Origin: Oscillibacter valericigenes
GTDB lineage: Bacteria; Bacillota; Clostridia; Oscillospirales; Oscillospiraceae
Length of the DNA: 64,000 nt
Direction of reading: 5' to 3'
Assembly: GCF_016902445.1 (NCBI RefSeq)
Contig: NZ_JACSNX010000001.1
Location: 62,001 to 126,000 of the forward strand
The position numbers and the translations under genes are program-made. Of the stretch, positions 31,948 through 41,297 are shown piece by piece. The notes under the pieces were generated by a model. That model saw nothing but the letters and a program-made list of their open reading frames with translations. It was not told where the DNA came from and made no database searches. Each line of letters opens with the position of its first letter. Within the stretch, counting starts at the first letter, position 1.

Positions 31948-34900
31948 TTACTCTTTCTTTCTGCCTCTCCGGCCCAGGAAGATAACTGCCGCCGCACCGG
32001 CCAGCGATGCTGCCAGCAGTGTCAGATACAGCGCAAGCTGGGCATCATCACCTGTGTGGACGGAGTCGTCCGGCTCCTCCGGGGTGTCCGGTTCATCCGG
32101 CGTATCCGGCTCATCCGGCGTATCCGGCTCATCCGGCGTATCCGGGATGTCGGGGTCCGGCGTCTCATCCGGGTCGGGTGTCGGATCCGGATCAGGGTCA
32201 GGATCCGGCGTGGGGTCCGGGTCTGGATCAGGATCCGGGTCCGGTTTGGGATCCGGCGGCGGGGTGGTGTCATCGTAGTTGATGACCAGCACTTCCGCCG
32301 TGTCCCCGAACGGGATCGTGCCGGGGTTGCTGCCCTCGACGCGGATGCCGTAGCCGCTCACCCGCTCCTCGGTCACAGTGTAGCGGATACCGGGGAGCAG
32401 CCCTGCGGCAGTCTTGCTCTCCCCGTCTTTCAGGGTGAACTCCGCCACGCCGTCGATGAAGGTCATGTCTCCATAGGTGCCGTTGACGGTCTTGTCACTG
32501 AGGGTGACCGTGAAGCGGAACTCCCTCGTCTTGTCGCCGCTGTACACCTGCTTGGTGACGGTCAGGCCGCCTTGGCCGTTGACGATGTCATAGCCATTCA
32601 CCTGGGTGCCGTAGCCATCGACCGGTTCCTCCTGCACCGTGTAGGTGTAGGCCCGGCCGCTGTCGTCGTAGACAGGCCAGCTGCCGAAATCGTAGGTCCA
32701 CTTGCCGTCTTCGTTCGGCTGGACCTCCTGCCGTTTGACCTCTGTGCCGTTCTGCAAGAGGATCACGGTGATGGATGCCGGGCGCTTTGCCGGGTCGTCT
32801 CCCACCCAGGTCTTTTCGCCCTGGATCTGAACTTCCGTGTCCTCGTCCCCCAGGGTGTTGACCAGATCCAAATCATCTGTCCGGGATTCGGTATAGCCCG
32901 AGACAGGCGCCTCCTCTACCCGGTAGGTATAGAGGTTTCCATTTTCGTCCGTGTCCGGGAGATCCTGGAAGGTATATGTCCAGACATTGGAATTCCCGCT
33001 CTGGGCTTCTTCCGCGGACAGGGTCACCTCGTCTACCTTCTCCTGCTCTGTCACTGCCGTTTTCCGGTACAGCGTCAGCTTCAGCGTATCCGGGCGGAGG
33101 TCCTGGGCGTCGTTGTCATCCTGCCACGTCTTGGTGACCGTGATGTCCGTGAAGCCCTTGTTGATGATGGTCGTGGTGAAGGCCACCGTATTTTCGTCCG
33201 GTTCACCGTGGTCGTATTTCACCTCGATCCCGCTGCCGGAGTCTCCTTCTTCTATGGCGTAATAATAGTACTTCTCGTTTTGCTCATTGACTTTGTCCAG
33301 CTGATCGAACACAACCTTCCAGTTGTTGGCGGCGGACAGGATCGCTGTCTTACCCGCGACTTTCTCGACATCGCCCTCTGTCTGTCCCACCAAATTCTTA
33401 TTCGTGGTCCGCCAGAGCTGGACGGTGATGCTGTCCGCGATCTTGTCCGCTGTGGTATGCCATTGCTTGAGGACGGTCAGGGAGGTGATGGCCTTGTTGG
33501 TGAACTGGAATTCGGGATAGGTCGTCTTTCCATCCTCGCCAAGCACTTCTCCTGTATCGCTGTTCACCAGGACATAGCTGCCGCTGGTCTCCTCGACCAC
33601 GCGGTACTGGGTGGTCCCATTTTCTCCCAGGTAGCTTCCGGGCATCCGGGCCGGGAGATCCTCCCAGACGGCCTTCCATGCATCGTACTCGTAATAGGGC
33701 TTGGAGGGAGAGAATGCATCCTTCGTCCCATCCACCGTCACCTTTACGGAAGCCATCTCCTGCCAGGTCGCCTCTGCGCCCTCTGCAGCCGGGGCGGTCA
33801 TGTACTGTAGCTTCAGCGTGACCGGGACGCCGGTCTCTTCGGCGGGCTCCCAGCTCTTGCTGGCGTAGACCTTGGTGGTGCTCATGGTGTTGGTCACCGT
33901 GGTGATGAAGCCCTCTTCGGTGGATCCATTGTCGGGATCTCCACCTGTGGATCCATCATCATACGCATATGTCGCGGTGTAGGCGGTGTTGTACTGGCCC
34001 TCATTTTCAACTATATAGTCATGCAAAGATGATCCTTCTCCTGCCGTTTTGTACTCCGGCTGGAGCTCCACGGCACGGTAGGTATAGATTTGATCGGGAG
34101 ATGCCTTTTGCGGCAGGCCTGAGAGAGTGTACTCCTTTTCGCTGTCGCTGCTCGTCCCGGTGAGCGTCACGACCAGGTCCTGCGTCTGGCCGTTGTCGCC
34201 GGTCACCTGGACTGCCTGCCAGTCTTCTTCGGCCAGAGTCGCCGCTGTCGTCCGCTGGATCAGGAAGCTGGTCTCCCAGGTCATGCCCTCCTCGTCCGTG
34301 TCGGGGCGGGTGCCGTAGGCGTTGTTCCGGTCGTTCGCCCAGACCTTCTGCACCTTCAGCGAGGTCGTCGCCAGCTGGTTGGTGAGTTCGCTGGTAGAAG
34401 TAGCATAATCCCCCGTGACGCCTGTGAAGAGACTGTCATTGACTGTATAGGTAAACGTATCACCCTCAACAGTTACGGTAATCGAGACATTAACCGTGTC
34501 CCCACCGTTGTGATAGGTGAGATTTGTCTCCGCCACACGATAGGACAGCTCCACGAATCCGTCAGCTGTCTTCATTACCCGGGGCAGATGCTGGAATGTG
34601 CCGGTCCAGGAGTCGTAGATGTGGCGGTTTCCCAGTGTTTGTGTAAATTGATAGTCCTCACCAAAAATTTGGCTATATAAGCCGGAATCCATATTTTCAA
34701 AATACTCTTCCGCCGGCTGCCATATTCCTTTCTCTCCCGCTTTGACATACAGCGTGAAGGTCACGGACATCTCACCCAGACCCATGTAGTCGGCGGTGAT
34801 CGACTGGCCGTCACTGCCCACCCACTTCTTCTCGAAGCGGGCGGAGGTCTCCAGCGAGTTGGTCAGATTCGCCATGGTGATGGTGTCATCCTCAGCGGAC

Positions 34901-37900
34901 GCTTCGCTCGCCGTCTGGTTATTGAAATAGATCTTATACTGCTCTTCCAGATCATCCGGCAGATCAGAGTTCAGCTCTTCTTTCACGGAGTACACCCACC
35001 GGGCGCCGTTGGGGGCCCATTTCTCCAGCTCCGTCTGCGCCGGTGCGGGGGGCTCTTCCCCGGGATCGGTCTCCGGGTCCTCCGTCGGGTCCGGTGTGAT
35101 ATCAGAGCCGTCTCCCGGCGTCGTGTCCTCTTCGCTGCCGGAGCCGCCCGCATCCGCCGGATCGCTGTGCAGGCTGGCGGCGCTGAGGCTGCCCTCCGGC
35201 TCCGGGGGCTGCGCGGCCTCCTCTTCCGAACCCGCGGTCTGGTCGTTGCCCTCCGCTGCCGTGGGAGTTTCGCTCTGGTCATTTTCTCCCGTGGAGGGAG
35301 GCTCGCTCACGTCCGGATCTTTCGGGGCGGGATCCGTCTGAGGATCAGTCGGAGTTTCGGGTTCTCCGGGCTCGGCGGGATATTGAGGATCATCAATGCC
35401 CGGGTCCCCTATGCCCCAGATTTGGTAGGTCCATGTGCCGTCGTCCTCCTGGGTCCATGTGACGGTGTAGTCTGTGCCCTCTTCCAGGATCTCCGTAATG
35501 TTGGGGGCCTCCTGCCCCTCCTGGGCGGCGGCGCTGCGGGTCACGACGAGCCGGATCACGGGGACCCAGTCCCCATTCTCGATTTGTACGTAAGGTCCAT
35601 CCGGCCGCAGGCCGAAGGCATTGTCAAAGTCCTGCCAGACCTTGGTGCCCGTCAGAGTGACGAACTCCGTCTGGGGGTCCTCCCGCCGGTTCCAGAAGGT
35701 GGCATCAGCGTTCCTGTCTTCATCAGGCAGCAGATCCTCAACAGCGGCTCCGTTTTGAAGGGCCTCGCTGTCTGCGTCCAGATCACCCCGGCCGCACTTG
35801 GTCTCATAGCCGCCCAGGAAATCCTGGTCCTCCTCGATCTGATACACATATTCCGAGCCGTTGGGGGCGTACTGAGCCAGGCCCTCAAAGGTGAGGGTCT
35901 TTTCCACGGTCGCTTGTTCTTGCTCCTGATAGGCCTCCCGCACGTCCTGGGAAGACCATGTGATGGTCTGCACCAGTTCCTGTTCAGACGGCTCTCCACT
36001 GTTTTTTGTATACGTACGGTACAGATGGAAGCGCACGGCGGGATAGGCGATGGGGTCTCCCTCCCCGTCTGTGGGCAGCTCCAAAATCTTCTTCACCGAC
36101 AGGCTGCCCGTGGGACTGTTGTACACGTTCTCCGCCTGGAAGGTGTTGGAGGGCTGGCGCATCTCGAAAAGGGGGATGTCCGTGTCTGTGCTCCCGTCAT
36201 CCACCAGGGAGGTGCCGTCGGTGCCTGTAATGCCGGTCTCCCGCAGGGTGTACTCATACAGGCGGCCCTCCGGCGTGTATTTGGGAAGACGCTGCTGGTC
36301 CTGAGTTTCCGGCTGGACCGTTCCGCTGCTGCCGATGATGTTCTCGCCCACGTACAGGATCTGGAAGGTGTAGTTGTTCAGCCCGGACCAGTCGCTGATG
36401 GTCAGCGTGGCGATGGGCTCCGCGTCAAAGTCATACGCGCCGCCCCGCTCCCGCTGGTACAGGGCAAAGGTCACGGTGGGCAGGTCCTCCGCCGGATAGC
36501 CGGCGGGCAGGTTGGTCCAGAGCTTCCGTCCCTCGATGGTCAGGGGCTTGTCCAGGCGGTTGACAAAGGTGCCGCCGGCGTTCAGGGCGTATCTGGCATA
36601 ATCTTCTGTCTGCCCTGTCAAAGCCGTGGTATGCGCTGTGTATATGCTTTCGCTCCCTTCATCGGCCTCGTTCCGGGTGCCCAGACGGGTCCCCTCCCAC
36701 CAGTATTCGGCGATGGCGTAGTCAAACTCGGAGGCATTCACATTGGTGCGCTCCACCGCTGAGTAGACGATCTCAAAGCCGTACGCGTCGTATTTGGGCA
36801 GGTCTTCCAGCAGGGCCTGCCAGACATACTGCTGGGCCGTGTCTCCAGACGCTTCGGCCGGTGTCTCAGATGCCTCACCCTCGGAGCCGCCGGCATTTCC
36901 GCCAGCATCGGGCTCCTCTGTCTCCGGCGGGAGCAGGCCCTCGTCCGTCCAGCGGTAGCTGGGGTAGATCAGCTGGGTCTCTGTCTCCGTCTCCGTCTCC
37001 GTCTCACTGGTATGCACGGTCTGGTAGATGTCCAGGTAGATGTCCGGGCGGCTGCCGGCCTCATACATGTAGACGTCGTGCCACTCCTTGTACCAGACGG
37101 CATCCGTCACGCCGGTGCGGGTGTTGGTGAGGGTGATCTCCTGGGTGTCGTTCTCTAGTGCGCCGTCGTTTGCGTCATAGGAGGTCTCCTCCACCGACCG
37201 GGTGTAGGTGCTCCACAGGGCGTAGACGTCCGGGGAAATCGTCTGAAGTTCAGACAGTGCGATTTCTTCCCCGTTATGTAGCCAGACCTCCTCCACCGTA
37301 TAGCGGACCACGGTGCCGTTGGTGTCGTACTTGGGAAGGTTGTGGAAATAGATCTCATGATACTCCTCGTCTGCAGTGAGGATCGGCTGGACGGAGGAAA
37401 CCGGCTGGTCCTCGTTATCCTTGATCGGAACGTCCTCGCCGCCGAGCGTCACGTGTCCGTTTCCCTGTTCGTCATCATAGATCCGAAATGCGTTTTCCGC
37501 GTCATCGCTGGCGGAGATCTCCAGCTTCACCGCCAGGGTGAGGCCGGTGCCCGCCATGGCTGTCCGAAGGGCGTCCACGCCCTCTCCGTTGCCGTCCCGC
37601 CAGTCCTTGACGACGGTCAGGTCCACGTTGCCCAGACGGCGGTTGGTGACGGTCCACACGATCTCATTCGCAACGTTCTCGCTGTCATAGGTAGCTTCGT
37701 AGGTGTGGTTTTCGCCAGTCACTTTGTCGCGGAAGCTTCCGTCCGCATCTTGGCTTAGCTCCACTTTTCCGCCTGCCCCAATCCCGGTCTCCCGGATATA
37801 GACATCTGCTGCTTTGATGTCCTCCGGGAGCGCGACCCATTCGTACCAGACGGGGTCCTGACTTTCCCCTGCAGTGTCACCAAGAATAACGGAATCGATT

Positions 37901-40293
37901 TTCCCATTTGTTTGCGCATCGTACACCGTCACCTCCACCGGCTCCCGATGGGCGGTGTCGCTGTCATCCACCCAGTTCTTCTGGACCAGGATCCGTTCGC
38001 CGGCGCCCAGGCCGTTGGTGACAATGGTGGTGTAGTCGCCGGTCTCGCTGTCGATGGTGGTCTCATAGGTGGGACTTCCGCCCACTTCCAGGATCAGGTA
38101 CTCGTACCGGCGGCCCTCTTCGTCGTATTCCGGGAGGCTGTTTAGGAGGGCTTCCCAGTTTTTACCGGAAATGGTGATCTCCTTGTCGATCTCGTCGTTG
38201 TACGCATCACCGTGTTCAATGGAACTCTCTACAAACGCGCCTTCCTCGTCCATCTCAAACGTGAGGACTTTGCAGTCTTCCGTCAGCGACTGCTCGCCGA
38301 TGGTGCGGTAGAGGGCGAAGGTCACCTCATGTTTTGGATTCGACTCACCGTCCGGTTCCCACACCTTCTCCACAGTGTAGTCGATCCGGTTGCTGACGGC
38401 ATTGGTGATGACCGTGCCGTTGTCGTTCTGCTGATAGGTCACCTGATACCGGACTTCCCCACGGCTGCCGCCGCTGGTCAGCGTGAAGGAGTCGCCCTCC
38501 AGGAGATTCCCACTCTCTCCCTCATAGACCGCCGTCTCCACCCAGCGGTATTCCAGCTCCCGGCCCTGGTTGTCGTATTTGGGCACGCTTTCGCTGACGG
38601 AGAGCCCGCCCAGGTTCTCCGCCGAAAAGCTCCCATTCTCTCCACCGCCGCCCAGGGTCTTGGTGATGTCGGTATTCTCCCAGGCGTCATCATCCGTGCT
38701 GCCCTTCGGCCGGGACTGGAGCGTCAGCTCCACCTGCACGTCCTCCAGCTCCGACTGGAAGGCCGCCGCCTTCCAGATCTTGGTAGCGTCCACCGTCACC
38801 GTGCCGGAGAGCTTGTTGGAGAGGGTGCCGCCGTTGTAGAGATATGTATCGTTTTCCGCTCTTTCCGCATCGGCCGCTTCGCCGATCAGCTGTTGCAGCC
38901 TGCCGTTGCTGCCCAGCACCCAGATGGTATCCGACACATCGCCGTTTGCATCCACAGCGCCCAGCACCTGGGTGTAGCGGCCGGCGTCGTCGCCGGTGAG
39001 ATACTCCCGGACCACATAGATATACTCGTAGCCCTCCGCGTCGTACTTGGGCAGGTCCTCGAAGGTGATCTCCTGGGTGTCCTGTTTGTCGAGCGATATC
39101 GTCATGACGCTGCCGCTGTCGTCCCGGACGGGAGCGGCAGTGGTATAGCTCTGCCCGGCCCGGTAGCGCCAGAGCTGCAGCTCACCGTCCGGCCGGTGAC
39201 TGGAGTCCGCCTGGTCCTCCCAGACCTTGGTGGCGGAGTAATCCTTGGTGCCCGTGAGGGTCAGGTACAGGATGCCGCCGTCGTAGACCTTGTCCACCTC
39301 AGAGCCCACGTTGGGCGCCCCGGAGTTGTCATAGGAGATCTGGAACCAGTCCCCCGCATCCAGCACATTGCCTGGGATCCCGTCATCCGCGTCCAGCCGG
39401 CCGTCGCCGTTCGGAGCCTCCTCCACGGAGTATTCGATGCGGCTGCCGTCCAGGTTGTACTTCCACAGGCCGGAAATGGTGATGGTGCCGCTGGGATCGC
39501 CCGAGTCCGCTCCCACATCCGAATTGACATCCAGCACTTCACGAATGGTATCCAACAGATATGTAGCCGTGGTCGCATCATATCCCGTATCCACTGAGAA
39601 CAGGAAGGTCTGATAAAGGGCATCTGTGATGCCATCCGCCGCGGTCCGGTCCCCCTGGCGGAGCTGGACGTCAAAGCTGAACTCGTCTGTCAGCACATAG
39701 TACCAGCCAAGCTGGTCTTTCGCGGAGGGGTAGTCCTCCACGTTGTCCTGGTTGACATCAACGGGAATATAGCTGCCGAAGTAATCCGTTTCCTCTTCTC
39801 CGCCGCTCCCTGCGGGGCCCAGCGCCCACTCCACGGCAAGCGGCTCGCTTTCGGCCCCGAATTCATCCTCACGGATGATCTCCGCCGGCAGCCTATGATC
39901 CGGGACGGAGACCGTGTACGTGTTGTTCCCGTTATCCACAACGGTCATCTGCGGAACGCTGGACAGGCCGACGTCGGAACAGGTATCCTCTTCCAGGGCT
40001 TTCCAATCCTCGCCCTCGATCCGGAAATACAGCAGGGGCTGGTAGTCCTCCGCCGCGGGGCGCCTGCTTTCCTCGTCGTTGTTGTCCACCCAATAGAGCG
40101 TCTTCTCTTCAAAGTCTCCGGCATCATGCCAGCTTTTCACGCTCACTACCGTATCCGCATAGATCACCGGCACCAGGGTCAGGCACAGCACCAGTGCCAG
40201 CAGGCCGCTGAGCAGGCGCCTGCCGCTTTTTTTCGGCATGCCTCGCTTCCGGGGCACTTTTCCCTTCTGCAGTCGTTTGCCTTCGTACAGCAT
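31948..40293 (-). CDS. Giant Cna_B-repeat surface protein
   Basis: A 2781-residue cell-surface protein. A basic N-terminus and signal segment (RRLLSGLLALVLCLTLVP, about 25-45) are followed by an N-terminal region (to about 350) and about sixteen Cna_B-type beta-sandwich repeats, each opening with a motif such as TKVWEDQ, EKVWEPD or TKTWQDD and containing LPKYDxxGxxYxY. Such repeats act as stalk modules of adhesins and pili, often stabilised by isopeptide bonds. A Pro/Asp/Glu/Thr-rich linker interrupts one repeat at about 1640-1765. The C-terminus has DPDPDPTPDP and PDEPDT repeats, SVHTGD, a membrane segment and RRGRKKE: a cell-wall sorting signal of non-canonical type. ATG 40293 follows GAGGTGA. 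Cotranscribed with two recombinase genes; no sortase in the window. Confidence 0.9.
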   Translation of the reverse strand: MLYEGKRLQKGKVPRKRGMPKKSGRRLLSGLLALVLCLTLVPVIYADTVVSVKSWHDAGDFEEKTLYWVDNNDEESRRPAAEDYQPLLYFRIEGEDWKALEEDTCSDVGLSSVPQMTVVDNGNNTYTVSVPDHRLPAEIIREDEFGAESEPLAVEWALGPAGSGGEEETDYFGSYIPVDVNQDNVEDYPSAKDQLGWYYVLTDEFSFDVQLRQGDRTAADGITDALYQTFLFSVDTGYDATTATYLLDTIREVLDVNSDVGADSGDPSGTITISGLWKYNLDGSRIEYSVEEAPNGDGRLDADDGIPGNVLDAGDWFQISYDNSGAPNVGSEVDKVYDGGILYLTLTGTKDYSATKVWEDQADSSHRPDGELQLWRYRAGQSYTTAAPVRDDSGSVMTISLDKQDTQEITFEDLPKYDAEGYEYIYVVREYLTGDDAGRYTQVLGAVDANGDVSDTIWVLGSNGRLQQLIGEAADAERAENDTYLYNGGTLSNKLSGTVTVDATKIWKAAAFQSELEDVQVELTLQSRPKGSTDDDAWENTDITKTLGGGGENGSFSAENLGGLSVSESVPKYDNQGRELEYRWVETAVYEGESGNLLEGDSFTLTSGGSRGEVRYQVTYQQNDNGTVITNAVSNRIDYTVEKVWEPDGESNPKHEVTFALYRTIGEQSLTEDCKVLTFEMDEEGAFVESSIEHGDAYNDEIDKEITISGKNWEALLNSLPEYDEEGRRYEYLILEVGGSPTYETTIDSETGDYTTIVTNGLGAGERILVQKNWVDDSDTAHREPVEVTVYDAQTNGKIDSVILGDTAGESQDPVWYEWVALPEDIKAADVYIRETGIGAGGKVELSQDADGSFRDKVTGENHTYEATYDSENVANEIVWTVTNRRLGNVDLTVVKDWRDGNGEGVDALRTAMAGTGLTLAVKLEISASDDAENAFRIYDDEQGNGHVTLGGEDVPIKDNEDQPVSSVQPILTADEEYHEIYFHNLPKYDTNGTVVRYTVEEVWLHNGEEIALSELQTISPDVYALWSTYTRSVEETSYDANDGALENDTQEITLTNTRTGVTDAVWYKEWHDVYMYEAGSRPDIYLDIYQTVHTSETETETETETQLIYPSYRWTDEGLLPPETEEPDAGGNAGGSEGEASETPAEASGDTAQQYVWQALLEDLPKYDAYGFEIVYSAVERTNVNASEFDYAIAEYWWEGTRLGTRNEADEGSESIYTAHTTALTGQTEDYARYALNAGGTFVNRLDKPLTIEGRKLWTNLPAGYPAEDLPTVTFALYQRERGGAYDFDAEPIATLTISDWSGLNNYTFQILYVGENIIGSSGTVQPETQDQQRLPKYTPEGRLYEYTLRETGITGTDGTSLVDDGSTDTDIPLFEMRQPSNTFQAENVYNSPTGSLSVKKILELPTDGEGDPIAYPAVRFHLYRTYTKNSGEPSEQELVQTITWSSQDVREAYQEQEQATVEKTLTFEGLAQYAPNGSEYVYQIEEDQDFLGGYETKCGRGDLDADSEALQNGAAVEDLLPDEDRNADATFWNRREDPQTEFVTLTGTKVWQDFDNAFGLRPDGPYVQIENGDWVPVIRLVVTRSAAAQEGQEAPNITEILEEGTDYTVTWTQEDDGTWTYQIWGIGDPGIDDPQYPAEPGEPETPTDPQTDPAPKDPDVSEPPSTGENDQSETPTAAEGNDQTAGSEEEAAQPPEPEGSLSAASLHSDPADAGGSGSEEDTTPGDGSDITPDPTEDPETDPGEEPPAPAQTELEKWAPNGARWVYSVKEELNSDLPDDLEEQYKIYFNNQTASEASAEDDTITMANLTNSLETSARFEKKWVGSDGQSITADYMGLGEMSVTFTLYVKAGEKGIWQPAEEYFENMDSGLYSQIFGEDYQFTQTLGNRHIYDSWTGTFQHLPRVMKTADGFVELSYRVAETNLTYHNGGDTVNVSITVTVEGDTFTYTVNDSLFTGVTGDYATSTSELTNQLATTSLKVQKVWANDRNNAYGTRPDTDEEGMTWETSFLIQRTTAATLAEEDWQAVQVTGDNGQTQDLVVTLTGTSSDSEKEYTLSGLPQKASPDQIYTYRAVELQPEYKTAGEGSSLHDYIVENEGQYNTAYTATYAYDDGSTGGDPDNGSTEEGFITTVTNTMSTTKVYASKSWEPAEETGVPVTLKLQYMTAPAAEGAEATWQEMASVKVTVDGTKDAFSPSKPYYEYDAWKAVWEDLPARMPGSYLGENGTTQYRVVEETSGSYVLVNSDTGEVLGEDGKTTYPEFQFTNKAITSLTVLKQWHTTADKIADSITVQLWRTTNKNLVGQTEGDVEKVAGKTAILSAANNWKVVFDQLDKVNEQNEKYYYYAIEEGDSGSGIEVKYDHGEPDENTVAFTTTIINKGFTDITVTKTWQDDNDAQDLRPDTLKLTLYRKTAVTEQEKVDEVTLSAEEAQSGNSNVWTYTFQDLPDTDENGNLYTYRVEEAPVSGYTESRTDDLDLVNTLGDEDTEVQIQGEKTWVGDDPAKRPASITVILLQNGTEVKRQEVQPNEDGKWTYDFGSWPVYDDSGRAYTYTVQEEPVDGYGTQVNGYDIVNGQGGLTVTKQVYSGDKTREFRFTVTLSDKTVNGTYGDMTFIDGVAEFTLKDGESKTAAGLLPGIRYTVTEERVSGYGIRVEGSNPGTIPFGDTAEVLVINYDDTTPPPDPKPDPDPDPDPDPTPDPDPDPDPTPDPDETPDPDIPDTPDEPDTPDEPDTPDEPDTPEEPDDSVHTGDDAQLALYLTLLAASLAGAAAVIFLGRRGRKKE

Positions 40294-40379
40294 GAATCCT
40301 CACCTCTCCCAAAAACGTTTCACCGCGGAGGCGCACCAGCCACCGCGTCTGCTTCCGCGTTCTCCGGCGGCATCCGCCG

Positions 40380-41174
40380 TCAGCCGCCGTTCTCCCATCC
40401 CACCGTGCGCTGCTCCGCATCCAGCAGCTGTTCATGGGCCTGTTCCGCCAGCGACAGCACATCTGCCCGGATCTGCTCCTGCGTGGCCTGATACAGCCTG
40501 CGCAGGCAGCGGGGGTTACTCTTCTCCGCGTCCACCCGGGCATCCCGGCACAGGGTCCGGATCTCTCCGCTCACCTGGGTCCGCCGCATGGGCCGCCCGC
40601 TGCGGGTGAGAAAGGCCGGGCCGGCGGTGATCCCCGTCCGGTGAAGGTAGGACTCCAGCTCCCGCTGCAGGCAGGCCGGGATGGGGACCTCCTGCCGTCT
40701 GCCGCCCTCAGCGACAGAGACCCGGCCCTCTGCCACCGCCTCTGCCGTCATCTGGTCCAGTTCCCCGACCCGCAGCCCCGTCAGGGCGAATGTCTTCACC
40801 AGCAGATAGGTGCGCTCCCGTCCCTGGGTCCGGGCCGTGGTCAGCAGGCGCAGATACTCCGCCCTGGTCAGCTCCGGCTGGATCTCCTCTCCGGTGTCCA
40901 GCTGGCCGATCAGCTGCAGGTCCCGCCGGCCCAGAAAGGCCAGCAGGCCGTTGGCCGCTGAGATGTGGGTGTTGACCGTGCCGGGGGAGTAGCCCGCCTT
41001 CAGCAGGGAGAGCCGCCAGTCCTCCAGCGTCCGCGCCGTGACCAGCCTGTCCCGGGGCAGAAAGCGGAAAAATGCCTCCAGCTTGGGCCGGTAGACCTGG
41101 ATCGTCTCCCGCTGCCTGCCACGGACAGCCAGACTGTCCAGATACCGGCAGATCTCTTCCCAAGAAACAGTCAC
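40380..41174 (-). CDS. Tyrosine-recombinase-like protein lacking the catalytic tyrosine segment
   Basis: About 264 residues. The N-terminal core-binding domain (RETIQVYRPKLEAFFRFL, YSPGTVNTHISAANGLLAFL) and the first catalytic Arg region (TGLRVGELDQMT) are present. The C-terminus departs: where the intact neighbour has HNLRHLF, LGHSS and RIYVA, this protein has RCLRRLYQATQEQIRADVL and then aligns again at AHEQLL. The HxxR histidine, the GH box and the tyrosine nucleophile are thus missing, consistent with an internal deletion of about 25 residues. Probably DNA-binding but not catalytic. GTG 41174 has AGGAG upstream; a GTG at 41231 is an alternative. Lies between the intact recombinase and the surface protein gene. 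Confidence 0.82.
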   Translation of the reverse strand: MTVSWEEICRYLDSLAVRGRQRETIQVYRPKLEAFFRFLPRDRLVTARTLEDWRLSLLKAGYSPGTVNTHISAANGLLAFLGRRDLQLIGQLDTGEEIQPELTRAEYLRLLTTARTQGRERTYLLVKTFALTGLRVGELDQMTAEAVAEGRVSVAEGGRRQEVPIPACLQRELESYLHRTGITAGPAFLTRSGRPMRRTQVSGEIRTLCRDARVDAEKSNPRCLRRLYQATQEQIRADVLSLAEQAHEQLLDAEQRTVGWENGG

Positions 41175-41271
41175 CCCGGTCTCCTGCCCCGGAGGGGCAT
41201 CCGGAAGGACCGCTCCCGCAGCTCTTTCCACAGCACATCCACTCCTTCCCGCAGCTGCAGAGCCACATTTT

Positions 41272-41295
41272 ACAACAGAATGACTATTATGTTGT
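41272..41295. repeat. 24-base AT-rich inverted repeat between the recombinase genes
   Basis: ACAACAGAA, six-base centre TGACTA, TTATGTTGT: nine-base arms with one mismatch, placed two bases after the intact recombinase stop. The layout (two short arms around a six-base spacer) is that of a tyrosine recombinase crossover site. I see no second copy in the window. Confidence 0.6.
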
Positions 41296-41297
41296 TT

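Noticed and set aside
32030..32270. Short tandem DNA repeats that might be a CRISPR-like or minisatellite array
   Set aside because: They encode the Asp-Pro and PDEPDT stalk repeats at the end of the adhesin; no spacers or cas genes.
40294..40379. Invertible promoter in front of the adhesin gene
   Set aside because: The 86 bases are GC-rich, show no -10/-35 pair and no flanking inverted repeats; transcription probably continues from the recombinase genes.
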